From positions 5,902,191 to 5,966,190 of the forward strand of contig NC_068937.1 in assembly GCF_016801865.2 (NCBI RefSeq): a DNA stretch of 64,000 bases, in the 5' to 3' direction. The notes under the pieces were generated by a model, which worked only from the letters and a program-made list of their open reading frames with translations, was not told where the DNA came from and made no database searches. The position numbers and the translations under genes were made by a program. The DNA comes from Culex pipiens pallens (lineage: Eukaryota > Arthropoda > Insecta > Diptera > Culicidae). Within the stretch, counting starts at the first letter, position 1. Each line of letters begins with the position of its first letter. Positions 1 through 9,581 of this stretch are shown piece after piece.

Positions 1-188
1 AGGTCATCCCAAACTATCAACAAGGTAGTCAACGAGACTCCTTGAAGCTATGTTAGTATGCTCCGGGGCCAAATTCCGCCGACCTCATTTCGCCTCTCGA
101 ATACTTTAAATTTGTTGAATGCAACTTGTATGCAACTTTATTGAGACAAACTGGTGTACAATTCAAACTTGTGTTGAGTATTTTAATT

Positions 189-737
189 TTAATAAATAGA
201 AGCAACTCTCTTTATTCCCAATACATGGGAAGTTACCAAGTAGAGCAAACTCTCCAACACAAATGTCCCAAAACTCAGATCCTCAAAGCTCTGCTCGTCA
301 ATGTATACCGTCTTGTAGGAGAACAGCAAACTGACCAAATACTCGAATGCCATGAAATCCAACTTTTTCTTGTACACGATCACCATCCTACTGCTTGGAC
401 TGACCTTGAGCAACAGTTTAGCAATGAACATTGAGAAGCCTCCAGCCTGGATGAAGATCACCAACGGATCCGCGGGTATTGATGAAACGATCAGCAAGGT
501 AGGAAGCGGTTGCGTGATCACCGTTTTGGTCACGGAGTCCAGCTTTGGGTCTCGCAGAACACTTTCCAAGGTGGTGTCGAACTCCGCAAGTCCGATGAAG
601 ACGCAGTGCGGAGTTCCGGGCGAGGTTACGATCAAGTGCTGCACCACGGATACCAGGTAGTTTGACAGGTTTTCGCTGGAGATGGATTCGGCGAGGAGCA
701 AGGTTAGAAGGATTCGACTCCATCGTGCGGGAGTCAT
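189..737 (-). CDS. truncated ionotropic-receptor paralogue (N-terminal part only)
   Basis: The open frame encodes 182 residues that align from residue 1 with the neighbouring receptor: both start MTP, have a hydrophobic leader, then a V-S-V-hydrophobic-x-H-L segment, a P-H-C-V-F motif and S-V-T-K-T-V-I-T. Only the extracellular amino-terminal part of an IR is present; the ligand-binding lobes and all membrane segments are missing. After TSHVLGIK the homology stops and a stop codon follows. Possible explanations are a truncated pseudogene, a soluble receptor-like protein, or splicing from a potential donor (TTG^GTAACT, near 233) to exons beyond the left edge. Its ATG overlaps the stop of the upstream receptor by four bases (ATGA), with A at -3. 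AATAAA motifs on this strand lie at 211-216 and 136-141. Homology is clear; whether it is expressed is unknown. Confidence 0.55.
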   Translation of the reverse strand: MTPARWSRILLTLLLAESISSENLSNYLVSVVQHLIVTSPGTPHCVFIGLAEFDTTLESVLRDPKLDSVTKTVITQPLPTLLIVSSIPADPLVIFIQAGGFSMFIAKLLLKVSPSSRMVIVYKKKLDFMAFEYLVSLLFSYKTVYIDEQSFEDLSFGTFVLESLLYLVTSHVLGIKRVASIY

Positions 738-2434
738 TGTTGCGCAGCAACTGGTGAATCACGCTGCAAAGAATCGATGTAATGACAGGCTTTGCACACT
801 GCAATTTCTCCAACGAAGCCAGCGAGTCCAACGGCTAATCCAACCAGCAGTGTCATCCAGGCAGGGAAAAGATCCTCAAAGTACAACGAATCGTCCCCGG
901 TGCTCAAACGCTGATACCCAGCGATGTCCTTTTCAATCTTGAACGTCGCACTGGCCACGCTTAGATGTCCGTGGATTCCGCTTTCGAGCAGCACAGTCAT
1001 CGTGTGTCCGAGCACGTCCACCAGCGGACTCCGAACGCGCAGAAAGAACCCAACGTGGGCGATTCCCACGGATTCGTCCATGATGTGGTAGCGGTTCATG
1101 CGCTGCTCCGGATCGTAGTACTTTGGGAGGACCAGGTTGGCCAGGAATCGTTCGGTCATGTAAGCGTGAACTCCGTCCATGTCTAGGACGGAATTTTTAG
1201 TGCTGTTGACTACTAGCGATTTAAGGTTGTGATCGTCCAGGATTGCGGTACCCGTTTGGAGGTCGTGTCTGATCATGACTCCGGACTCTACCAAATCTTG
1301 AACGGTATTGAAATCCCTGGTCGCCGGACGACTGACCATCATCGAAAGAAGTCTCGTTTCGTAGGCACGCGACATGAAGAACAACAGCACGATCAACGAA
1401 AACAACGCCATCTTCTCAATACGATCGGCTTTGTGAAGATCGTACCTTTCGAAGCCACAGACGACCATCAGGATCGGTTCGTTACGGAACGTCTTCGGAA
1501 CCGCCAGGTGAATCACCTCCACCGAGATCAACAGTAGTATCAGAGCGGTCCAAACGTGCCAGCTGAAGGGCAGCGTAAGCAGTTGAACCATTTGAAGCGG
1601 CGATCGCGGCGCCAGAAGAACTCGATCGAGCAGGACGTTGGTCTGCAGGATTCCGAAGTGGTTGGGGATGATCTGCGGCGATATGTGCTCGGTCAGACTC
1701 ACGTCAACGTTCGCCTTCCTCAAATGTTCCTTGTAGCAAAGGTTTAGCACCCCGTCCGTACAGGTATTGAGCACCTCTTGTATGGTCGTGTTTATAAAGG
1801 TCGCCGTATCCTTGACCCACCGCACCCAAATGTGCCTCTTTGGCAGAGTGAATATGTTGCAATATCGGATGGGTCTTCCGCGCATGTTACGCTTGAACGT
1901 ATGTTTGAACAGGCGATCCGGACGCGGGAGTTGCTTCAGAACCGCTCGCTCCACGATGTCTACTACGACAGTCCTTTGGTTAAACTCATCAAGGTGTACC
2001 ACGTTGTAGTACGCGAGGTAGGTCAGATACATCTCGTACTCCGCTACCCGAACTGCTTGGGGGTACAGCATGATCACTCGGGTGCTGGGTTTGAACTTCA
2101 TCAAGAAGGGAGGAGTTTGTTTTGAGATTACGGTACCATCCATGATGATCAGGGTAGGATCTGGAGGTAGTTCGAATGTTTGCATGCTCAAGGTTCCATC
2201 GGTGATCACCGTCTTCGTGACAGATTCAAGTCTTGTGGATTGTAGAACCATCTCCAAGGTACCGTTGAGTGGATACTTGTCCGAAGTTCCGTAAAACACA
2301 CAGTGTGGGACTCCGTAGTCAGTTTCGGCCAGATGTTCGATCACGGATACGATGTAGTCCGCCGTATTCAGAGATTTGGTGGACTCCATGGTCAGAGTAA
2401 CGATCACTAGGGCGATCCATCCTTTCGGAGTCAT
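734..2434 (-). CDS. divergent ionotropic receptor (IR) family chemoreceptor
   Basis: A single-exon reading frame of 566 residues with IR architecture. There is a hydrophobic leader (about 5-17) and a divergent extracellular N-terminus. Ligand-binding lobe S1 lies around 185-285, M1 around 290-312, and a short re-entrant/linker region around 320-335. M3 is around 342-364, ending in SRAYETRLLSMMVSRP, which resembles the post-M3 motif of insect IRs. Lobe S2 is around 370-515, and the last membrane segment around 523-547 precedes a short cytoplasmic tail. IRs are ionotropic-glutamate-receptor-derived cation channels of chemosensory neurons (family knowledge). I start at MTP (2434) rather than the longer in-frame ATG at 2530, because the leader and the adjacent paralogue both begin there. 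About 566 aa is a normal IR length. The exact subfamily and ligand cannot be told from sequence alone. Confidence 0.85.
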   Translation of the reverse strand: MTPKGWIALVIVTLTMESTKSLNTADYIVSVIEHLAETDYGVPHCVFYGTSDKYPLNGTLEMVLQSTRLESVTKTVITDGTLSMQTFELPPDPTLIIMDGTVISKQTPPFLMKFKPSTRVIMLYPQAVRVAEYEMYLTYLAYYNVVHLDEFNQRTVVVDIVERAVLKQLPRPDRLFKHTFKRNMRGRPIRYCNIFTLPKRHIWVRWVKDTATFINTTIQEVLNTCTDGVLNLCYKEHLRKANVDVSLTEHISPQIIPNHFGILQTNVLLDRVLLAPRSPLQMVQLLTLPFSWHVWTALILLLISVEVIHLAVPKTFRNEPILMVVCGFERYDLHKADRIEKMALFSLIVLLFFMSRAYETRLLSMMVSRPATRDFNTVQDLVESGVMIRHDLQTGTAILDDHNLKSLVVNSTKNSVLDMDGVHAYMTERFLANLVLPKYYDPEQRMNRYHIMDESVGIAHVGFFLRVRSPLVDVLGHTMTVLLESGIHGHLSVASATFKIEKDIAGYQRLSTGDDSLYFEDLFPAWMTLLVGLAVGLAGFVGEIAVCKACHYIDSLQRDSPVAAQQ

Positions 2435-2610
2435 GATTCCTAACGTAGTGTGAATTGTTGTTCTACTGACGTGGACTTTCGCTGTTTCAACATGGTCATT
2501 TATGGAGTCCATTACGGAACGTATCATCATGAGAAGTGGTAAGCAGGAAACCTATACCTACGTGTGCATTATTTGAGCTTGTGGTAGGATTTTGAGATGT
2601 ACAGCCATCA

Positions 2611-2735
2611 TTAAATGTCGAGCTGGTCGAGGTGATCGTTTTGGATACGGAATTCAACCGCTGAACCGACGTAGCTCACTATGTCTAGCGATTTTGTGCA
2701 GTTTGTCGAGGAGAGCAACAGTAACACCTCGAATC
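2611..2735 (-). pseudogene. possible relic of a third IR N-terminus
   Basis: The minus strand reads a hydrophobic stretch (V-L-L-L-L-S-S) followed by TKSL, then I-V-S-Y-V-G-S-A-V-E-F. This resembles leader-TKSL-x-x-x-Y-I-V-S-V-I-E-H-L at the start of the IR next door, in the same orientation and just upstream. The frame then stops. The similarity is short and gapped. If real, the first ~30 codons of the fibrinogen-related gene on the plus strand lie antisense to it. Confidence 0.25.
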
Positions 2736-3442
2736 CTAACACGGTTGAAAGAATGCTGATGACCGTCCTGAAATTTGGGATATCTTCTTGCAAAACGCCT
2801 GTTGCATCGGGAGTGTTCCGATTGCAATTTCCAAACATAAAGGTGCTCTGCGAGACGGAGTTCATGGACGGTGGCTGGTTGGTGATCCAGCAACGAGTAG
2901 ATATTACAACTAGTTTCGATCATGGCTGGACCGAATACCGAAACGGGTTTGGCGCCGTTGGAAAAAATGAAGACTTTTGGCTCGGACTGGAATCGATTCA
3001 TCAGATCACAACCAGTGGGCAGTATGAGTTGGCAGTGGAATTTAAGGACAAGTCTAAAAAGTACGGATATGCGCGGTATTCCAATTTCCAAGTAGCAGGA
3101 GAAGACAACAAGTACAAACTGATGCTGTCCGGGCCATCGGGAACACTAGCGGATGGTTTGACCTTTAGCAACAGTTTAAATTTTTCAACCAGCGATAGTG
3201 ACAATGACAGGGATTATGACTGTGGGTATAGTTGGAAAAACGGGGGTTGGTGGTCTCTTGATTGCGTACCCTGGTAAGTCAGATTTCTTCATAACTTTTT
3301 TTATCATAGTTTACAGTTTTACTATTTTTTTCAATTATTAAACTTTAAAAAATTGCACGCCTTTTACAGCAATCTTAACGATAAAGAACCGTACTGGTTC
3401 GGTAAAGGAATCTATAGCAGAATGATGATCCGGCGCAAGTAA
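2681..3442 (+). CDS. fibrinogen-related protein (FREP-like lectin), two exons
   Basis: Exons 2681..3273 and 3370..3442, intron 3274..3369 (donor G^GTAAGT, acceptor TTTTACAG^C), 221 residues. From about residue 35 it is a fibrinogen C-terminal domain: C37 and C57, GGWLVIQQR (64-72), W-T-E-Y-x-x-G-F-G (83-91), FWLGLESIH (99-107), and an acidic calcium-site-like DSDND stretch (172-176). C181 and C195/C198 follow, with a G-G-W-W before them, and exon 2 supplies the closing Y-S-x-M-M-I-R-R. In mosquitoes such proteins are usually secreted pattern-recognition lectins (family knowledge). No signal peptide is visible at the ATG, and an in-frame TAG lies nine bases upstream. The true N-terminus may therefore lie in an unseen exon, or this may be a domain fragment. 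The first ~30 residues do not resemble the family and may be antisense IR sequence. Confidence 0.78.
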
Positions 3443-4576
3443 TTACAACGTTGTTGCAGTAGAACATTGAACAAATACATACTTCGAGTTTTGGTTGCAA
3501 CCAAAAAACTTGTGTATTTTTTTCTATATGCTCTTAACTCTATCACATATCCCGTTTAGACAGCAACCATTCGAGTACTACTTACCGTATGGTTATTTCA
3601 CTTTTTATTCTATAGCAATTACTATATGCGTTATTGTAACAGTTTTCATGATTTTCTTTGTACTTTTTGCAATTATATTTAATACTGAGAAGACCACAAT
3701 CAAGCATAGCAACCCACGTTTCCAGGATTGCATCTCGCTTCAACACGTTTTCCTGGTTGCTCTGACGCGTGTGGTGGATTTTCGGTGTGCAACTGTCAGG
3801 CGGCCATGATAACGCCGCATTACGAGTCCGGCGCGATTAGCCGTGACCCGTGCAGGCACGATTTCGATGACGTTCGCGAAAATTCTTTCGCCGGATGAAC
3901 CTTTTTTGTTTTGATTTAGCGCCACCACCAGCTCATCCAAGCAAGCGGCGATAACCGTGCCAGGAGAACTGGGTTGCCTGGCAACTGTTTGACGTTTTTC
4001 GTTGAGAGGGGAAAAAAAACTGGACAGCTGACTCAAGAGACCCTTCGGGTTGTTTGATTTTGGCTCTTTTATTGAAACCACAAGAAAAGGAGAGGAAAAA
4101 AGTTCGATTTGCGAAAAACGAACGACAAATCGGGTGACCTTCCCGCGTCACGCTCATTAATCAAATTAGTGACAATAAACATTCAAAAACAAGATCCAAG
4201 TCGGCTACCCCCAAGAACCCAGGTGCATCTCCTGGGAGTGATAAATGACCCATGGCCAACCTGGATCGATTTGGCCCGACACCGATCAGCAAAACAACCC
4301 CGTACGATTAATTATTCTGGAACAGCCCAGAAATCGGAATCTCGGCAAAGTAGGCTTTGATGGAACGAGCATGAATGGAACGTGGAAAAGTTGGTGTCCA
4401 GGGTAGAGCAGCGGGGCAAAATTAAACAAATGTTGCGAAAATATTCATTTGTCACAATTTGTTCCGTCGGATTTGTGTGTGTGTGTGTGTTGGGGTTTGT
4501 ATTTTTGCAAACTGCTTTGTTGTCTTCAAAGACGGTAGCAAAGGTAGACAACCGAGGCAGTAGGGTGGTCTTTATA
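3443..4576. other. intergenic, no gene recognised
   Basis: Unique-looking sequence. A short open frame at 3495..3809 encodes a hydrophobic stretch but has no homology I recognise. A short GT run lies at about 4475-4491. Confidence 0.5.
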
Positions 4577-5308
4577 CAAAAATGTCAAAAATGAGAATGT
4601 CAAAAATGTCAAAAATGTCAAAAATTGTCAAAAATGTCAAAAAATTTCAAAAATGTCAAAAAATGTCAAAAATGTCAAAAAAAGACAAAAATGACAAAAA
4701 TAACAAAATTGTCAAAAATGTCAAAAATGACAAAAATGACAAAAATGACAAAAATGTCAAAAATGTCAAAATGTCAAAAATGTCAAAATTGTCAAAATTG
4801 TCAAAAATGTCAAAAATAACAAAAATGACAAAAATGACAAAAATGACAAAAATGACAAAAATGACAAAAATGACAAAAATGACAAAAATGACAAAAATGA
4901 CAAAAATGACAAAAATGACAAAAATGACAAAAATGACAAAAATGACAAAAATGACAAAAATGACAAAAATGACAAAAATGACAAAAATGACAAAAATGAC
5001 AAAAACGACAAAAATGACAAAAATGACAAAAATGACAAAAATGACAAAAATGACAAAAACGACAAAAATGACAAAAATGACAAAAATGACAAAAATGACA
5101 AAAATGACAAAAATGACAAAAATGACAAAAATGACAAAAATGACAAAAATGACAAAAATGACAAAAATGACAAAAATGACAAAAATGACAAAAATGACAA
5201 AAATGACAAAAAATGACAAAAATGACAAAAATGACAAAAATGACAAAAATGACAAAAAATGACAAAAATGTCAAAAATGTCAAAAATGCCAAAAATGACA
5301 AAAATGTC
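4577..5308. repeat. 9-bp minisatellite (ATGACAAAA)n
   Basis: About 80 units. The core from about 4813 to 5262 is nearly pure ATGACAAAA. The left flank and right end carry ATGTCAAAA variants, and two interior units have an ACGACAAAA change. Because nine is a multiple of three, all frames stay open (for example Met-Thr-Lys repeated); these are not genes. Confidence 0.97.
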
Positions 5309-6561
5309 CCACCAAATTTAATGTATAAAAACTCACTTTATTAAAGTGCTCACCCACATCACCCTAGTGCCTTCAAATCCCCCACCCAGGGGGTGCCTTC
5401 CTCCTTTCAACCTTTTTCGCAAACCATTAGCTTTACGTTTTTGCGGCGGAAGTGGGCCGTGTGTCCATTGTGTCCAACCGAGAGAGCCCAGTGCCATTTC
5501 AATCTGGTGCAAAAATTAATCACACAAGTGCCCTCTCCGCCTCTACCTCTCTCGTTTTCTGTTTCTCCAAATCGGGGCTTAAAATGATCTATTCATTCGC
5601 CTCTGGGCCAGAATCTCCCGCCCGGGGGGTGCGTCGCCCTTACGTTTTAGAGATTGCAAATTTTCGGTGTCCATGCGGGTCGGGAACCAATCGATTCCGG
5701 CGCGGACGTTCGTTCCAGATCTCGGGGCGTCCGCCCGACCCGGAATCAACTATCGTGTCGTGCACAGTGAAAAATGTGGGTTAAAAACGCGTTTTTGAAC
5801 GAAGGATGAAATGGATCAGTTGGTAAGGGGGCACCCCCGCGCGTCTCCTGTTTGACAGCTTGGGTTCAAATCCCGCCAGAAAAAATGTCATTTTTTCTTT
5901 CAACTTTTTTTTTCTGTGCCTCCCCTAGTTAGAAGAAGCTAAACTAGAGATAAACGGCCAGATAATGTTCACTTGGTGCCGACCGCCACCCTGCGAATGT
6001 AATTAATCGTTGCACCTTGCCTTGAATAATTGACCGCTGACACGTCTTCGTCTTCGTCGGCGTCATTTTCGAAACATGGATTAGTAGCGACGTGGTTTTC
6101 CTTATCGCTCTAGTTGCGGACAAAATGGTCAAACAAGCAACCGTGGCTGTAAATTTGACTTTCCCTAAAAAAAGTCGAATCAATATTGATTTTGGAACAC
6201 TTTTGAATCGGGAACTTTCCCAACGGATGAAAGAAGGCTTGGCCTATCTACCGCACACTTCCGGTACGAAAAATGTGAGTGATTGAAGCTCGGAGGGTAA
6301 AATTAAAATCGATTTGAAATCGAAATTCGAAAAAAATATCGTAAGAAGAAACGTGAGACTTGGAGTGTCGCGAGATAGCGGGCGCCCCCTACTTCGAGAA
6401 AATTTATGACCAAAAGTGGCCCATGATCGTCGTTATCGTAATAAAGTACCGACGCGACACGGTTCGGGAGTGGCTTTGGACGAGTTTGAGATTGGGATTT
6501 GATGGGTGATTAGATATGGGAAAGTTGCGTTTTGGAATAATTTTCTTAGAGAATGTTTTTT
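5309..6561. other. intergenic between two tandem arrays
   Basis: Mostly unique, with a GC-richer patch at about 5450-5760 and a 14-bp perfect palindrome AAAAACGCGTTTTT at 5783-5796. Apart from the tRNA-like element listed separately, no gene was recognised. Confidence 0.5.
5805..5912 (+). ncRNA. tRNA-like / tRNA-derived SINE-like sequence
   Basis: An A-box-like GGATCAGTTGGTAA (about 5812-5825) is followed 38 bases later by a good B box GGTTCAAATCC (5863-5873), then T runs that could terminate Pol III. The D and anticodon arms do not fold into a proper cloverleaf, so this is a tRNA pseudogene or the head of a tRNA-derived SINE, not a functional tRNA. Confidence 0.45.
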
Positions 6562-6974
6562 TATTTTTGTATTTTTGTATTTTTGTATTTTTGTATTTTT
6601 GTATTTTTGTATTTTTGTATTTTTGTATTTTTGTATTTTTGTATTTTTGTATTTTTGTATTTTCGTATTTTTGTATTTTTGTATTTTTGTATTTTTGTAT
6701 TTTTGTATTTTTGTATTTTTGTATTTTTGTATTTTTGTATTTTTGTATTTTTGTATTTTTGTATTTTTGTATTTTTGTATTTTTGTATTTTTGTATTTTT
6801 GTATTTTTGTATTTTTGTATTTTTGTATTTTTGTATTTTTGTATTTTTGTATTTTTGTATTTTTGTATTTTTGTATTTTTGTATTTTTGTATTTTTGTAT
6901 TTTTGTATTTTTGTATTTTTGTATTTTTGTATTTTTGTATTTTTGTATTTTTGTATTTTTGTATTTTTGTATTT
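6562..6974. repeat. 8-bp tandem array (GTATTTTT)n
   Basis: About 51 nearly perfect copies, with a single T-to-C variant at about 6664. Period 8 gives an 8-residue protein-level repeat in open frames on both strands; these are artefacts. Confidence 0.97.
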
Positions 6975-7803
6975 AAAAATCTAATTTTGATTTTTTTTTT
7001 CAAATTTTAATTTCAGGTAAAACATGCTTCACCTTCATCTCGGAGTCTTAGTTTGGTATGTTTTGACTTGTTATGAAGGAACGTCACAAATCTTTATCCG
7101 ATCCGAAACACCTTCGTCAAAAACAGAGGGGCTTATCAAACGCTGAAAATCATCATTTTACACGAAAATTTCCCTAAAACAAATCGTAAATTGAGGGGCA
7201 GGTGCTTTGCTAAAGAACACGACCTTGGGCAGGCCGAAATGTTAGGAGAAAAGGACAAAACGAAATATCCTGCCGAGTGGTAGGTCCTTAAAGCCGAATT
7301 TGATGCGCCGAAGGGTGTTGAAAAAAAATGTCATAAATTTATGCGGAATGGCTGTGGAAGGAAGAACAGGTGAAAATGGGCAAGTGATTTTATTTCTTGA
7401 AGAGCTCTTGAAATAAACTGAAAAAATGAAACTATTAATTTTATGGTAATACGGCAGTTTTTTTTTTTAATTTTTCATTTTCAATTCAAAATTATAATTT
7501 ATTAGTAAATCGACTTAATGGAATCGATTTTACAACTAAATTATTACATGATGAATTTCCTCCTGCCGCTCTTCAAAGGTTTCATGTTAAGTAATTGCAA
7601 ATTTGCCCAATACCGTCATGCGAAAAGATTATTGTTTCTTTTTTTATGTTTACGCACAATCAATGTCTAGCCGTCGACCCCGGCAGGGATGAGACTTCTA
7701 AGGTTACACGAAACGACCTCCTCGGAGGATTATAACTGCGGCGCTAAACAATGCACCGCTTGTTGGATTAACTTTTATGGTTATGTTGGATTACATGTAG
7801 CAC
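6975..7803. other. intergenic, nothing recognised
   Basis: AT-rich unique sequence. I see no gene, RNA or clear repeat. Confidence 0.5.
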
Positions 7804-8293
7804 TGATAAAAAACGAAAAAGTTGCACAGCAAAAATGTGATTTTACATGCATTTATAGGTAATGTGGTTAGGTCTTTTTGGGAACCATTTTGTCTGGAAA
7901 AAATGGGTTTCCTTGATTTATATATAAATTTTAACATGTGAATTAAACACAATTTTACATGTGAATCATGTAAATGGCAATTTTACATGTGAATCATGTA
8001 AAATAGCAATTTTACATGTTAATCATGTAAACCAGTATTTTTACATGAAAATTTAAATAAATTTTTCCATGTAGAATAAGACGTTTCAAAAAAACTTAAA
8101 TTTTACATAGGAAGTAAAAAAATAATTTTTAATACACATCAAAATAACTTTTTACAATTTAGATAAAAAGGTTCCAAAACAGACCTAAATAATAAAATTC
8201 AAAATTGCATGTAAATTTACATATTTTTACTCGTGCTTTACTGGTAATAAAACAAAGTAGAAAAAAAGTTGCGCAACTTTTTCGCTTATCGAA
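7804..8293. mobile_element. MITE-like element with palindromic ends
   Basis: The left end GATAA-AAAACGAAAAAGTTGC (7804-7826) is mirrored at the right end by GCAACTTTTTCGCTTATC. Subterminal TTTACATGCA motifs are also inverted between the two ends. The interior carries three spaced copies of the near-palindrome TTTACATG-n-ATCATGTAAA (about 7955-8030). A 20-bp perfect palindrome lies at 8263-8282. No coding capacity, and no clear target duplication. Confidence 0.55.
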
Positions 8294-9577
8294 TTTGCAC
8301 TTGTCGCCGTCTGCAGCAGGACCAGGTCGACCCAGTTACTCAACTCTGCTGTAATCGTAGTCATCATTTGCATGGGGACTGACACACCAGCGAGCTAGAA
8401 TATCGGTCATCGGACGTGCCGCGAAGCCGTAGTAGGCCGTTCAAGTTGACTGGCTGACTGGATATTATGGCAGCAGTGGCAGAATTCTTGAGTGTTTAGA
8501 GATTTTTTGTTGATTTCAAAATTTAGGCCGTCTACGAAATTATAGAAAAGTTTTGTTAGTAAAAGTATTAAATATCTTGAACCATTTTCGTTTTGAAAAT
8601 TACAGGTCATTTTTGGAATGACTTCTTTCGCTCACTTCAAAACAGTTGTATCAAATTGATTTCCTCGGGTCATTTTTCCCCTCAAATCTAGTCATGCTAT
8701 CTCACACATCATTTTTCACAACTCCTAATCATCATTTTTCCAGAAAAAAATTCCTTCCGGCTTGTAATAGCACATCACATGTGTGTGGCTAATGGCATAT
8801 CAAACGAATGCGCCACCTGATGCAAGAAGCCCTCGGGTCATTCATCATCACCTGAACACACACACGCACTGCCTTGCGAGATAACGAATTTCTAATGGAC
8901 TTGCATTTCTGGCATTTCTCACGGGTGGTTGGACCTTTGGTCCACTCTGTTCAAGCGAAAGGGCACTTTGTCGGCAGAGTGGGAAAATCGCCAATTAGGG
9001 ACCGGGGCTAAAAGTTTTCAATTTTTCATCGCTCGAAAAAACGGTAGTTTTTGTTTTTCGCTACCTTCTGGATCCTGATACAGGAAGGATCCTTTCCTTG
9101 TGAGTTCATCATCGGAGTCGTTACAGGAAGAAAAAAAAAAAACTCTTCCGTGGAATGTCCTCCAGAGAGGCCGGCAAATTAATTATTCTTAATTAATTCG
9201 TGGCGGCAAAGGAAGAAGAAGGAAAGACCTTTCACTCCATCCGTTTGCACTTTACACCCTGGCACGTCAAGTGCCTTCATCAGAAGAGGAAATGACTAAA
9301 TGCAGGAAGCTTGTCCGGCCTGCACGGAAAGCACTTGCCGTCCAGTCCGGCGGCGATGGCCCTTGACTTTTGGGGACTTTGTTGCAGAGTCAAAAATGGA
9401 GGGGTCCAACAATTTAGAAAAAAAAATGTTTTTTATGTTTTTTATTGTCATTAGTTATTATGAAAAAAAAACAAGTTAACCTCATGACAAACAGAACTAT
9501 CTGTTTTTTTTTGGCAGTGTTCCCATAATTTCAGCATGACTTTCAATCGAAATATTGATACGAAGTTAGTCTAAATG
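8294..9577. other. intergenic, nothing recognised
   Basis: Mixed-composition unique sequence, GC-richer at about 8740-9400. No gene recognised. Confidence 0.5.
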
Positions 9578-9581
9578 TTTT

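Noticed and set aside
2435..2530. 32-residue N-terminal extension of the IR
   Set aside because: No leader character, and the neighbouring paralogue starts at the MTP methionine; treated as 5' untranslated sequence.
3495..3809. Hydrophobic 104-codon frame downstream of the FREP
   Set aside because: No homology recognised, no promoter or splice signal, AT-rich codons; likely chance.
4582..5262. 226-codon open frame of repeated Met-Thr-Lys and the matching minus-strand frames
   Set aside because: A by-product of a 9-bp minisatellite with no stop codon in any frame; no start context or gene structure.
5805..5880. Functional tRNA gene
   Set aside because: D and anticodon arms do not pair; only the internal promoter boxes are convincing.
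6404..7010. Open frames of KNTKIQKY / IFVFLYFC repeats on both strands
   Set aside because: Generated by the 8-bp GTATTTTT array; low complexity only.
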